Assembly: GCA_023229945.1 (NCBI GenBank)
Contig: JALNYH010000004.1
Span: forward strand, 62,001-126,000
Length of the DNA: 64,000 nucleotides
From: Arcobacteraceae bacterium
GTDB lineage: Bacteria; Campylobacterota; Campylobacteria; Campylobacterales; Arcobacteraceae
Reading direction: 5' to 3'
Shown here: piece by piece, positions 34,878-44,219 of the stretch
Numbering within the stretch: the first letter of the stretch is position 1
Layout of the letters: every line of letters begins with the position of its first letter
The notes under the pieces: model-generated
What the model saw: only the letters and a program-made list of their open reading frames with translations
Told to the model about the DNA's origin: nothing
Databases searched by the model: none
Made by a program: the position numbers and the translations under genes

Positions 34878-36778
34878 AATCTATATTCCATTTCCAAATA
34901 AAATGTTCGCCCATCTTGTGGATAATACTTTTCACCGCTAGAATTAGTATACATTATATCTTTGTATTTTTTATCAAATAGATTATTGATTTTAAATGAC
35001 AAGTTAATATTTTGTATCCAATCTTGAGATAATAGGTTTAGATTGACTACCATATGAGATTTAACTTTATCATATTCTGAGTCAAGTCTTGAACCTAGAT
35101 ACAAAACTTCAAGACCGCTTTGGAGTTTTTTACCTAAAAGAGGTCTTGATAAATGAAGCTTAGCCATATGGGTAGGAACATTTATTAATGATTTTTTATC
35201 CTCTACTTCATAGGCTTTTTGATATGTATAACTAGCCTTTAGATATACATCATTATCAAAATATTTATTTATTTCAGTTTCAAAACCTTTAGCGTCTATA
35301 TCAGAAACATCATACCAAAATAAACGGTCATAGATACTATAACGATACAAAGATGCAAGGAGTCTCGTATCATCAATTGTATGTTCTATCACAAATTCTG
35401 TTTTTTTAGCTTTTTCTGTTTTATTTTCCACATATTCATAAACAGTCGGTTGACGACTTGTTTTACTAGTAGAGAGTTTGAGAGAAGTATTGTTTTGAAC
35501 CTGCCATATAAGCGATATTTGTGGACTTATAAGTTTTTGCGTATTTGTATTTACTTTTTCATATCTAATACCGTAATTTAAATTCAAATTATCCAACATA
35601 GCATAATCATCATAGATATATGTACTATATGTTTTTTTGGGAGTATATGTATAGTTGTCTATCCCATCATCATAAATGATATAATCATTAAATCTATAAT
35701 CATGACGATAGTCACTCCCTATAGATAATGTATGTTTATCAAACCATGTTCCTATAAGCTTGAAATCATACCCATACCACTTAGCCTTTACACCAAACGG
35801 CTCAAAACTATTAGTGAAATCTTTGAAATCATAAAAATATTGTCCATACCACACCGATGTAGAAAATTTTGTATTTTTTGATATATCTGCGTCATACTTC
35901 AAACGGACAAAACTGTTTCTATCTTGATGTTTGAGAGGAAGATTTGTATCTACATTCATACTAGGATATGCAGGTTTTTGTTTTGTATGTGATACCAAAG
36001 CACCTTCTAAGGAGAGATTTTTATAAGATGTTTTGAGAAACATACGATAATTTTTGGCATCATTATTGGTATTTGAGACTTTTTGACCGCCTGAGCCATA
36101 AGTAAAATCTCTTCCAGCAGTATTCAAATCTGATAAAGAAAAAAGAACATCCGCACCATTATCCAAAACATGCCCAAAAGTAACTCGTCTAGTTTTGGTG
36201 TTGTGACTGCCATAACCATAAGCTATGTTGGTACCGTTTATATCACTCCCTTTTTTTGTTATTATATTTATAACACCTAGCAAGGCATTGCTTGTGTAAC
36301 CTGCTGAACTTCCACCAGGTATATACTCTACTCTCTCAATCAAGGATACATCTAATAAGCCATCATTTTCAAAAAAAGCCTGACCATAAAAACTATCATT
36401 TGCCAAATAACCATCTATCAATAAAACAATTCTACCTGTATAATCTCCAGGTTCTCCATATCCACGACCACCCAAAAAAGTATATTCATAATCTTGGAAA
36501 GTATGAAGTCCACGCATACTATTGAGAACATCTGCTAAAGTTTTATAACCGAATAATTTGATTTCACGGGAAGTTACTACAGATACTGCCGAAGATGCAC
36601 TACTTATCTGCTCAGCTATTTTACTAGCAGGTATATAATCAGTTTGTAATAACTCTTCAAAAGGTATTGTTGTAGCATCAAAAGTATTATTTTGCTCTAT
36701 GGCATAACATGAAACAACAAAAAAGTTACATAACGAAAAGATAAACCATTTTCTATTATTTTTCCCTAATTTATACAA
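34874..36778 (-). CDS. TonB-dependent outer-membrane receptor
   Basis: 634 residues. Signal peptide to about 27, plug domain (about 55-175; VSVVTSREIKLFGYKTLADVLNSM and GVINIITKKG), then a 22-strand-like barrel ending in the aromatic FYLEMEYRF. The ligand is unknown. It heads an operon with the yfiR and yfiN homologues. This suggests that receptor state or substrate is tied to c-di-GMP, in the place where Pseudomonas has YfiB. Confidence 0.9.
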   Translation of the reverse strand: MYKLGKNNRKWFIFSLCNFFVVSCYAIEQNNTFDATTIPFEELLQTDYIPASKIAEQISSASSAVSVVTSREIKLFGYKTLADVLNSMRGLHTFQDYEYTFLGGRGYGEPGDYTGRIVLLIDGYLANDSFYGQAFFENDGLLDVSLIERVEYIPGGSSAGYTSNALLGVINIITKKGSDINGTNIAYGYGSHNTKTRRVTFGHVLDNGADVLFSLSDLNTAGRDFTYGSGGQKVSNTNNDAKNYRMFLKTSYKNLSLEGALVSHTKQKPAYPSMNVDTNLPLKHQDRNSFVRLKYDADISKNTKFSTSVWYGQYFYDFKDFTNSFEPFGVKAKWYGYDFKLIGTWFDKHTLSIGSDYRHDYRFNDYIIYDDGIDNYTYTPKKTYSTYIYDDYAMLDNLNLNYGIRYEKVNTNTQKLISPQISLIWQVQNNTSLKLSTSKTSRQPTVYEYVENKTEKAKKTEFVIEHTIDDTRLLASLYRYSIYDRLFWYDVSDIDAKGFETEINKYFDNDVYLKASYTYQKAYEVEDKKSLINVPTHMAKLHLSRPLLGKKLQSGLEVLYLGSRLDSEYDKVKSHMVVNLNLLSQDWIQNINLSFKINNLFDKKYKDIMYTNSSGEKYYPQDGRTFYLEMEYRF

Positions 36779-36897
36779 TATAATCCCAATTAATAATTAA
36801 TTTTAGGGATTATATCAAATCAACGGTCATGTAACGGTCACTTACAATAAGAGCGAGTGTTGTTTTTTTATTTTATAATATTTAAGTATATTTTTAT

Positions 36898-36921
36898 ATT
36901 TAATAGTATTCTCTATTAAAT
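36898..36921. promoter_or_regulatory. Inverted repeat upstream of the 48-residue membrane protein
   Basis: Perfect 9-base arms ATTTAATAG and CTATTAAAT around a 6-base spacer, in the gap between the divergent receptor operon and the small gene at 37003. A TATACT -10-like sequence lies just downstream. It looks like a dimeric regulator site. Confidence 0.55.
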
Positions 36922-37002
36922 GTGATATACTATACTAAATTATACTTAGGTATGTGGAAAATGCTGAATTTGTAATTTATCTTTTCGAATAAGGAAAATA
37001 AA

Positions 37003-37149
37003 ATGCTCGAAAGTATTGCTCTCATCTTAATCATCCTTTGGGTTCTTGGTCTAGTAAGCTCATACACAATGAGTGGGTTTATTCATGTTCTCTTAGTTAT
37101 TGCAGTTGTTGTAATTTTGATTCGTGTTATTCAAGGTAGGCGTTTATAA
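37003..37149 (+). CDS. Lmo0937-family small membrane protein
   Basis: 48 residues, almost all membrane: two spans around a central SSYTMSGFIH, ending in RVIQGRRL. This is the typical pattern of the lmo0937/DUF5670 family, stress-linked small hydrophobic proteins of unknown action. ATG 37003 follows AAGGAAAA. Its 20-nt leader nearly equals that of the HiPIP gene at 38155, so the two may share post-transcriptional control. Confidence 0.8.
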   Translation: MLESIALILIILWVLGLVSSYTMSGFIHVLLVIAVVVILIRVIQGRRL

Positions 37150-37261
37150 CTACAATAAGAAGTTTTTGTATACATTCTTGACATTACTGTCATAATAAAC
37201 TAATGAGCTATTTATCAGAGCTTTTGGAGTATATCAAAGTTAATTTTTTATGCTTATTGAA

Positions 37262-37852
37262 TTATAAAAAATTTCTCTGGAGTGTTGCTTCAAATTTTTT
37301 CAATTCTGAATCTAAATCTAAATCACCTTTGAATACATCATGTACAGAATATGTTTGGAGTTGTTTAGCTCCACAAAATTGGAATGTTTTATGTACTGCA
37401 AAATTAGCTTGATCCACACTTAATCCTTCAAAAAAACCATCTTTATTATCAAACTCGCAACTAGGACAATTGTAAGTAATACTCAACATGTATTTTTTGT
37501 CATTCATTAAGCCACCAGAACCATATTTTTTGGATAAGTCATGTCTACTTCTGCCATCATTTGTATATGTGATAGTTCCTGCACCACCTGAGAATATCTC
37601 ATCAATATATTTTTTTGCTATCCACGGAACTCCCATCCAGTTTGTTGGGTATTGAAATAAGATAAAATCAGCCCAAGCAAACTTTTCAAGCTCTTCTTGC
37701 ACATCATACCCTTTATCTATCTCTGTAAGTTTTACTTCAAAGCCATTGGTAGTAAAAAACTCTTTTGCTTTTTGAACAAATGCACCATTTAACTTACCCT
37801 CAGATATTCCCTCATAGTACTTGTGACCATTAATAATCAAAACATTTTTCAT
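37262..37852 (-). CDS. mdaB: MdaB-type NAD(P)H:quinone reductase
   Basis: A flavodoxin-fold FAD protein that reduces quinones by two electrons and protects against oxidative stress. 196 residues. The start KNVLIINGHK, the central FQYPTNWMGVPWIAKKYIDEIFSGG (about 68-92) and NCPSCEF are as in Helicobacter MdaB. It stands alone and is divergent from the HiPIP gene. Confidence 0.9.
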   Translation of the reverse strand: MKNVLIINGHKYYEGISEGKLNGAFVQKAKEFFTTNGFEVKLTEIDKGYDVQEELEKFAWADFILFQYPTNWMGVPWIAKKYIDEIFSGGAGTITYTNDGRSRHDLSKKYGSGGLMNDKKYMLSITYNCPSCEFDNKDGFFEGLSVDQANFAVHKTFQFCGAKQLQTYSVHDVFKGDLDLDSELKKFEATLQRNFL

Positions 37853-38154
37853 CCTAGACCCCTTTGTATTGTCGTTCTATTATTATATTACAATTGTTTG
37901 GATTATGCAAAATTTTAATTTAAACAATATCAAAAGAATTTCAAAATAAATAAAAATATTGCAATACATTATTAATTTAAACATTATAGTTTTATATTCA
38001 TCAAAACTTGCTTGATTGTGTATATTACAATACTTAAATTATTGCAATAAATCATAAAGCTTAAATAAAATTAAGTTTTAGTTAAGTTTTATTATGTAAA
38101 TATGATTATGTAGTTGCTTTTAAACGATGGTATTTTTTCGAAAAAGGAAAATAA
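37853..38154. other. 302-base AT-rich gap between mdaB and the HiPIP gene
   Basis: No reading frame of note. It contains two copies of the palindrome TATTGCAATA: at 37957-37966, and at 38040-38049 within the 12-base palindrome TTATTGCAATAA. Several TTAAGTTTTA-type direct words occur at 38070-38095, and the gap ends in the AAGGAAAATAA leader. It probably holds both divergent promoters and a regulator site. Confidence 0.5.
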
Positions 38155-38403
38155 ATGAAATTAGAAACAAGAAGAGATCTTTTAAAATCTTTAGCAGCAC
38201 TAGGATTGATGGGCTTTATGACGACCGCGGCTTTTGCCAAAGGTACAAAAAAGCAATCTGCATATCAAGATAGCCCAAAAAATGGTGAAACCTGTAAAAA
38301 TTGTGTTCACTTTCTTTCAAAAACAAATGAGTGTAAACTTGTTGAGGGTTCGATAGCCTCAGAAGGATGGTGTAATTTGTATAACGATGGTAAAGCTAAG
38401 TAA
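38155..38403 (+). CDS. High-potential iron-sulfur protein (HiPIP)
   Basis: A small periplasmic [4Fe-4S] electron carrier, 82 residues. A twin-arginine signal (TRRDLLKSLAALG, about 5-17, then a hydrophobic run to AFAKG) shows export as a folded protein. The four cysteines CKNC (about 47-50), C59 and C73 (EGWCNLY) have HiPIP spacing. It lies just upstream of the cytochrome b5/oxidoreductase fusion, so it may exchange electrons with the b5 domain (inference). Confidence 0.85.
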   Translation: MKLETRRDLLKSLAALGLMGFMTTAAFAKGTKKQSAYQDSPKNGETCKNCVHFLSKTNECKLVEGSIASEGWCNLYNDGKAK

Positions 38404-38674
38404 TACAAAGGGTAAAGCGAGTACACATAATATTAAGAGTGAGGGTATCATAAAAAATTCCTCTGCTATGAGTTTTTCTTATGGATTAAGCAACTACTTA
38501 TCCTATCTTTTTAACTAATAATTATAATAAATTATTATTGTTATTGTTAAGTATATTTTAATGTATCTTAGATAAAATGATTTATAATAGTTATACAAAG
38601 CGTATGGAGAGTTGAACATCACAAATTAATAGTTTAGACAAACAATCAATGAACATAGACAAAAGGATATTTTC

Positions 38675-41200
38675 ATGACACTTAATGAGTTAAAACAGTA
38701 CAACGGCACAAATGGTACCAAGGCATACATTGCATACAAAGGGGTTGTATATGATGTGACCCAAAGTGATTTTTGGCAAAATGGTGACCATGAGGGTATC
38801 CATACAGCTGGTGAGGACTTGACAGAAGCACTTGCACATGCACCTCATGGGGAAGAAGTTTTTAAGCGGTTTCCTGTTGTGGGGAAATTGGAAGAAAATG
38901 AGGCAAGTGTAAATACTAAAAAAGAACTCAACAACAAAAAGCAGAGCCAAAACAATAATAATCAACAAAAATTTCAAGATAAACCAAAAAAAGATACTCC
39001 AAAATCTTTAAAAATACAAATAAAAAGTTTATATAAACAATATCATCTTCATTCTATGACAGTACATTTTCCTATTGCTTTGCATCTTTTTGCTGCGGTG
39101 ATAAATGTTTTATTTTTACTAAATCCAAAAGAAAGTTATGAAGTAATCGTTTTTTATTCTTTATTTATAGCTACTATAATGGGTGGCGTTGCTATGGTGC
39201 CTGGGATACTAAGCTGGTGGGTGAATTATGATTTTTCTACAGCGAAAGCTTTTGTAGTAAAACTGATTGTTTCTGTGATTACTTTTATTTTAGGAGTAAT
39301 TGCAATCAATATCTATTATGCAAATCCAGCTTCCATATACGAATACTCTTTTGATGGGATTGTGTACCATTTTATAGTTCTTATAACAGGGGTCAATGTG
39401 ATTATACTTGGTTATTACGGTGGAAAAATAACTTGGGGTAATCGTACTAAAAGAGTGGCAGATGATTCTTTGGAGGCTGTAAATATTATAAAAGAAAAAT
39501 ATGAAGATTCTACGCTTGGCTCTATGGAAAACAGTATCTCTATTTTGATTGGTGGTGCTGCTGGGACAGGGATAAATACTTTGGAAAAGATATTGATTGA
39601 AGCTTTAAAAAAAAGTGGATATTATGTTTTTTCTACCAAAGAGTTTATGTCGAGAGTTCGAGGTGGGAGTAATACCGCTTTAATTCGTATTTCAAATACT
39701 CCCATTTACGCACCTTGTTGGAAAGTGGATATATCCATAGCTATGGATAAATTAGCACTAGAGCACATGCACAATAGATGGAGAAAAGATACGATTGTTT
39801 TAGCTGATGAATCGTTGAGTAATAATGGAGAAAATATCACAACACTTCCTATTGAAGAGAGTGCAAAAAAATTTGGAAATATCCAATATGCAAATAGCTA
39901 TATCATGGGTGTCGTTTTTTCACTATTACAACTTGATAATAAAAATTTATTAGAAAGTATCTCAACCCATTTTAAAACAGATGATGACAATATTAAAGTA
40001 GCAGAATTAGCTTTCAAAGATGGTAAAAAACTCCAAAAACTATTTTCCAAAAAAATCTCTTCTGAAGATAGTGAGACAATCAATAAACTTCATTTGATGA
40101 ATGGAACTACTGCTAGTGGTTTTGGATTTTTAGTTGGTGGGTGTAATATGGTCACTTCCTATCCTATGTCTCCCTCTACTGGAGTGCTTAACTTTATGGC
40201 TTCGATGTCAAAACAGTTTGATATAGCACTTGAACAAAGTGAAGATGAGATAGCTTCTTTGCATATGGTGTTAGGTGGCTGGTATGGTGGGGCAAGGGCT
40301 ATGACTACCACATCAGGTGGAGGTTTTGCATTGATGGGTGAAGGATTGAGTTTATCAGGGATGACAGAAACTCCTGCTGTAATATATCTCGCCCAAAGAC
40401 CAGGACCTGCTACTGGATTGCCGACAAGAAGTGAGCAAGGTGATCTCAATATGGCTATTTATAGTGGGCATGGACCATTTCCAAGAGTGGTGTTAGCTCC
40501 TGGGAATTTACAAGAGTGTATAGAGTATGGATATTTGGCTTTTGAATTGGCGGATAAGTATCAAATACCTGTAGTGTTTTTAAGTGACCAATATCTTGCT
40601 GATTCTATAAGCATGATAGAGGATATTGATTTTTCCTCTTATGAACAAAAAAGATATATTACCAAAACTTCCAAAGAGTACCAACGATATGAAAATACAG
40701 ATGATGGAATAAGCCCTAGAGGTATTCCAGATTTTGGGGAGGGTTTAATTTGTAGTGTAGGAGATGAACACGACCAAAGGGGTCAAATCACCGAAGACTA
40801 TGCCATAAGGGAACAAATGGTGGCAAAACGAGCTCGTAAAAATGATGAAATACTCAAAAATACAATAGCCCCAGAGATTAGAGGTGAAGGGAAAATTGCA
40901 ATTGTTGGTTGGGGTTCTACAAAAGAGATTATCAAAGAGGTGTTAGATAGCTTGGATAATGATGATTTAGTACAAGTTCATTTTGCTTGGGTGTATCCAC
41001 TAGCACAAGAACAGTTACAAGTATTGAAAAAATATGATTTCATTGTGGTTGTGGAAAACAATGCTGATGGTGCCTTTGCAAATCAACTCAAACTGCATGA
41101 TATACAAGTGGATAAACAAATCTTACAATCAAATGGTTTTAACTTTTTTGTAGATCAATTAAGTGAAATGATAAAAGATACTCTAAAGGAGCAGTTATGA
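38675..41200 (+). CDS. Cytochrome b5-DUF2231-2-oxoacid oxidoreductase gamma/alpha fusion
   Basis: One 841-residue chain. Residues 1-73 form a small cytochrome b5-like domain (NGDHEGIHTAGEDLTEALAHAPHGEE; His 39, 43, 55 and 58 are candidate haem ligands). After a polar linker (75-118), a DUF2231 membrane domain of four spans (about 125-250) starts HLHSMTVHFPIALHLF. Residues 284-465 are the gamma domain of ferredoxin-type 2-oxoacid oxidoreductases (LIGGAAGTGINTLEKIL, VRGGSNTALIRIS). From 472 to the end is the alpha domain (VTSYPMSPSTG, TTTSGGGFALMGEG). No ferredoxin-type cysteine cluster is present. The next gene is the beta subunit, overlapping by 4 nt. I infer a membrane-tied enzyme that passes electrons to the b5 haem. 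Confidence 0.88.
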   Translation: MTLNELKQYNGTNGTKAYIAYKGVVYDVTQSDFWQNGDHEGIHTAGEDLTEALAHAPHGEEVFKRFPVVGKLEENEASVNTKKELNNKKQSQNNNNQQKFQDKPKKDTPKSLKIQIKSLYKQYHLHSMTVHFPIALHLFAAVINVLFLLNPKESYEVIVFYSLFIATIMGGVAMVPGILSWWVNYDFSTAKAFVVKLIVSVITFILGVIAINIYYANPASIYEYSFDGIVYHFIVLITGVNVIILGYYGGKITWGNRTKRVADDSLEAVNIIKEKYEDSTLGSMENSISILIGGAAGTGINTLEKILIEALKKSGYYVFSTKEFMSRVRGGSNTALIRISNTPIYAPCWKVDISIAMDKLALEHMHNRWRKDTIVLADESLSNNGENITTLPIEESAKKFGNIQYANSYIMGVVFSLLQLDNKNLLESISTHFKTDDDNIKVAELAFKDGKKLQKLFSKKISSEDSETINKLHLMNGTTASGFGFLVGGCNMVTSYPMSPSTGVLNFMASMSKQFDIALEQSEDEIASLHMVLGGWYGGARAMTTTSGGGFALMGEGLSLSGMTETPAVIYLAQRPGPATGLPTRSEQGDLNMAIYSGHGPFPRVVLAPGNLQECIEYGYLAFELADKYQIPVVFLSDQYLADSISMIEDIDFSSYEQKRYITKTSKEYQRYENTDDGISPRGIPDFGEGLICSVGDEHDQRGQITEDYAIREQMVAKRARKNDEILKNTIAPEIRGEGKIAIVGWGSTKEIIKEVLDSLDNDDLVQVHFAWVYPLAQEQLQVLKKYDFIVVVENNADGAFANQLKLHDIQVDKQILQSNGFNFFVDQLSEMIKDTLKEQL

Positions 41201-42048
41201 GTCAATTATTTGCAAGAGAAAATGTAGATATAGCGTGGTGTTCTGGCTGTGGTAATTTTGGGATTTTAAAACTGATAAAAGAGGTTTTGGAAGAGTTGTC
41301 GGTAGAAAAAAAGAATACAGTCATAGTTTCAGGTATCGGACAAGCGGCAAAAACACCCTATTATATAGATACAAATATATTTGGGGTGCTTCATGGTAGA
41401 GCACTTCCAGTAGCTACTGCTTTGAAGCTTAGTAATACAAATTTAACGGTCATAGCTGAGGGTGGAGATGGAGATATGTATGGGGAGGGTGGAAATCATT
41501 TGATTCATACTATTAGGCGTGATGTGAATATTGTCCATATCGTTCACAATAATATGGTGTATGGTTTGACCAAAGGACAAGCTTCCCCTACGAGTCAAAA
41601 AGGGTTTGTCACGGGTGTACAAGTAAACGGTGTAGTAAATGAACCTTTCAATCCACTAGCTGTTGCTTTGTCTTTACAAGCAGGGTTTGTATCAAGAGTA
41701 AACATTGGTGATATCTCCCATGCAAAAGAGGTGTTAAAAAAAGCTTTTAGCCATAAAGGATATGCACTTATAGATATTTTACAACCTTGTGTTACTTTTA
41801 ATAAAACCAATACTTACTCATGGTTCAAAGAAAATAGTTATAAACTGGATGTTTCGTATGATAGTAGTGATTTTGATTTAGCTTTGAAAAAAGCTTTTGA
41901 ATTTATCCCTATGCCTTTGGGTGTTTTATATCAAGATACCTCAAGAGATAATCATTTCCAAAAACATATACTAGGGGAAAATCCTAAAGCATTATATAGC
42001 GTCCAACATGATATACAAAAGCTTCAGGATTTGTTTAATGGGTACTAA
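41197..42048 (+). CDS. 2-oxoacid:acceptor oxidoreductase beta subunit
   Basis: The thiamine-diphosphate subunit that partners the fused gamma/alpha chain upstream. 283 residues. AWCSGCGNFG (C15, C18) belongs to the iron-sulfur ligand set, VLHGRALPVATALKL follows, and GDGDMYGEGGNH (about 92-103) is the TPP motif, then HNNMVYGLTKGQ SPTS-like residues. It most resembles the KorB/2-oxoglutarate-type beta subunits, but pyruvate or another 2-oxoacid is possible. ATG overlaps the upstream stop (ATGA). Confidence 0.9.
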   Translation: MSQLFARENVDIAWCSGCGNFGILKLIKEVLEELSVEKKNTVIVSGIGQAAKTPYYIDTNIFGVLHGRALPVATALKLSNTNLTVIAEGGDGDMYGEGGNHLIHTIRRDVNIVHIVHNNMVYGLTKGQASPTSQKGFVTGVQVNGVVNEPFNPLAVALSLQAGFVSRVNIGDISHAKEVLKKAFSHKGYALIDILQPCVTFNKTNTYSWFKENSYKLDVSYDSSDFDLALKKAFEFIPMPLGVLYQDTSRDNHFQKHILGENPKALYSVQHDIQKLQDLFNGY

Positions 42049-42052
42049 TAAA

Positions 42053-43570
42053 TCATCCCTCTACTAAAAAATTTGCCATCATGGCATGGTCTTCATGTTC
42101 AAGGATATGACAGTGATATAAGAAAAGTCCAGGCACCGTGAAATTCATAATAACCCTAACTGTTTCATTGGGCATCACAAGTACTGTATCTTTCCATCCC
42201 TTATCAGTAGGAAAATTTATCTTACCACTTCTATCGAGTACCTGAAAAAGTACACCATGTATATGAAAAGGGTGTGCCATGTGAACAGTGTTTTTGATTT
42301 CCCAAATTTCAGTAGTACCAAGCTTCACTTTTTGGTCAATTCGATGCATATCGTAAGGTTTTTTATCGAGTGTCCATACTCCTCCAGCCATAATCTCCAT
42401 TGTGATTGTCCTAGTTTGAATCGCTTCAGACTCTTTTATTCTTGGGATAATCGCTAGATTATTTGGGATTACACTTATGTCTTGAAACTCTTCTGTAATA
42501 TGAAACTGCATGATATCCATGATAGCATCAAAGCTTGGATAGTTTGCATTCATCTTCATGTTGGTTCCCTCTTTAAACCCAAGTGTTTTTAGTATTACCC
42601 TATCCCCGACTTGTTTATCTTTGAAATCAACGATAATATCAACCCTCTCTGCAACACTCAAAACAACACTATCTACAATTATTGGTTCTTCTAGCAAACC
42701 AGCATCAGTTCCTATCAATAAAAACTTCTCAATCGTGTCAAAAGCCAACTTATATGTTCTCACACTAGAAGCATTTAGAATTCTAAGACGATATTTCCCA
42801 GTTTTTACTTCATGAAAAGGAAGTGGCGTAGAATTGACAAGTATCACATCGCCCATCACGCCGTTGTGGTCTTGTAAAAAATTTGGGTCTTTATAGAGTA
42901 GTTGCCGTTTGTTATCAAATCTTCTATCTTGTATGATAAGAGGTATTTCAAACTCATCTTTTGGAAGATTGAGAGACTCTTCATCCTTATTATCTACAAT
43001 ATACAGACCTGACAATCCATGATAAATCTCCTCTCCAGTTCTTCCGTGAGGATGGGTATGATACCAATAGGTACCAGCGTTTTGATTGACACTATAGTGG
43101 TAATGTTTGATTTGATTTGTCTCAATTGCATCTTTAGGATGTCCATCCATCTCTTCTGGCACAATAAGTCCATGCCAATGGATGATAGTAGGGTCAGCTA
43201 ATTTATTGACCAAATTCAGATCAAAGGTATCTCCCTTGCTTATGCGAATTGTGGGATTAGGCAAATCTCCTTGAAAAGTCAATACCTCTGTTTTGGCATC
43301 TTCAAAAATATTCACTTCACTTTTTTGTGCTGTAAAAACTGGTTTGCTAGCTTGTGGGAAATTTATTTCAGATGGAATTTTTAGTTTTTGTGAGAAAGGA
43401 ATAAAATCTTCAGCTAGCTTTTCAACTTGTGGTGAAAGTTTCTCTAAGTCTGAATCAATTTCTGGCGGTTTTTGTGATTGTTTTTTATCAGTAGCACCAC
43501 GGTCTTCACAACCAGCCAACAAATATCCTGCACTAATCACTGATAAGTGTAAAAAGTATCTTCTATTCAT
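42053..43570 (-). CDS. Multicopper oxidase, Tat-exported lipoprotein
   Basis: 505 residues with three cupredoxin domains. Copper motifs: HWHG (about 134-137), HTHPHG (about 171-176), HPFHIHG (about 439-445) and HCHILEHEDHAMM (about 487-499), the last giving the type-1 copper Cys, His and Met. The N-terminus has a twin arginine (NRRYFLHL) and a lipobox LAGC. It is therefore a periplasmic lipid-anchored oxidase, of the CueO or bilirubin-oxidase kind, perhaps for Cu(I) or Mn/phenol oxidation. It converges with the oxidoreductase beta gene, only 4 nt apart. Confidence 0.9.
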   Translation of the reverse strand: MNRRYFLHLSVISAGYLLAGCEDRGATDKKQSQKPPEIDSDLEKLSPQVEKLAEDFIPFSQKLKIPSEINFPQASKPVFTAQKSEVNIFEDAKTEVLTFQGDLPNPTIRISKGDTFDLNLVNKLADPTIIHWHGLIVPEEMDGHPKDAIETNQIKHYHYSVNQNAGTYWYHTHPHGRTGEEIYHGLSGLYIVDNKDEESLNLPKDEFEIPLIIQDRRFDNKRQLLYKDPNFLQDHNGVMGDVILVNSTPLPFHEVKTGKYRLRILNASSVRTYKLAFDTIEKFLLIGTDAGLLEEPIIVDSVVLSVAERVDIIVDFKDKQVGDRVILKTLGFKEGTNMKMNANYPSFDAIMDIMQFHITEEFQDISVIPNNLAIIPRIKESEAIQTRTITMEIMAGGVWTLDKKPYDMHRIDQKVKLGTTEIWEIKNTVHMAHPFHIHGVLFQVLDRSGKINFPTDKGWKDTVLVMPNETVRVIMNFTVPGLFLYHCHILEHEDHAMMANFLVEG

Positions 43571-43696
43571 ATTGAGTTCCCCCTTTGATATTAGGTTATT
43601 CTTTACAATAGTTTCTATTATTTAGAATTATATCATATTTATATAGAGATATTATCAAAAATTTTTATAATTTATTATAATTATTTGTAATAAATA

Positions 43697-44197
43697 TTAA
43701 ATATTCTTAAATTCACTTAGCAATCCTATATCCAAAACTCTTTGTCTATTTTTAAATATAGCCATTGCAGTATTCATCTTATCAAAACCGAGTTTGGCAT
43801 AAAAAGGCTCTTTCCCCATACTTGCAAAAAGGATGATTTTATTGTAGCCTTTTGAAAACTCTACTAATTTATTTACAATATCTTTTCCTAATCCAAGTCC
43901 TTGAAAATCAGGATGAACTGCCACATCGGCGATATAAGATACATCTACTCCATCAGCTAAAGCTCGTCCTACACCGATGAGTTTCTCTTTATCATATACA
44001 AAACATTTATATATACTATTTTCAAAAACTATTTTTAAATCTTCAGGCTTTTTTTCTCCTAAAGGTGCGATTTTATAAAGGTTTGAAAGTTCATTCCAAT
44101 CTACATTGTTTGATTCATAATGCCATTGAAATTGTTTATCAATACTATCTATATTTTTTCGTACTTCTTCTATTGAATTACATTGAATTGATTGCAA
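43697..44197 (-). CDS. GNAT-family N-acetyltransferase
   Basis: 166 residues. The acetyl-CoA binding motif V-HPDFQGLGLGKDIV (about 92-106) and the preceding strand VSYIADVAV are typical GNAT; the C-terminal YAKLGFDKM fits. Substrate unknown. It is transcribed after glyA (gap 22 nt) and may share its transcript. Confidence 0.85.
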   Translation of the reverse strand: MQSIQCNSIEEVRKNIDSIDKQFQWHYESNNVDWNELSNLYKIAPLGEKKPEDLKIVFENSIYKCFVYDKEKLIGVGRALADGVDVSYIADVAVHPDFQGLGLGKDIVNKLVEFSKGYNKIILFASMGKEPFYAKLGFDKMNTAMAIFKNRQRVLDIGLLSEFKNI

Positions 44198-44219
44198 TTT
44201 GAATCCTTAGTTACTTATA

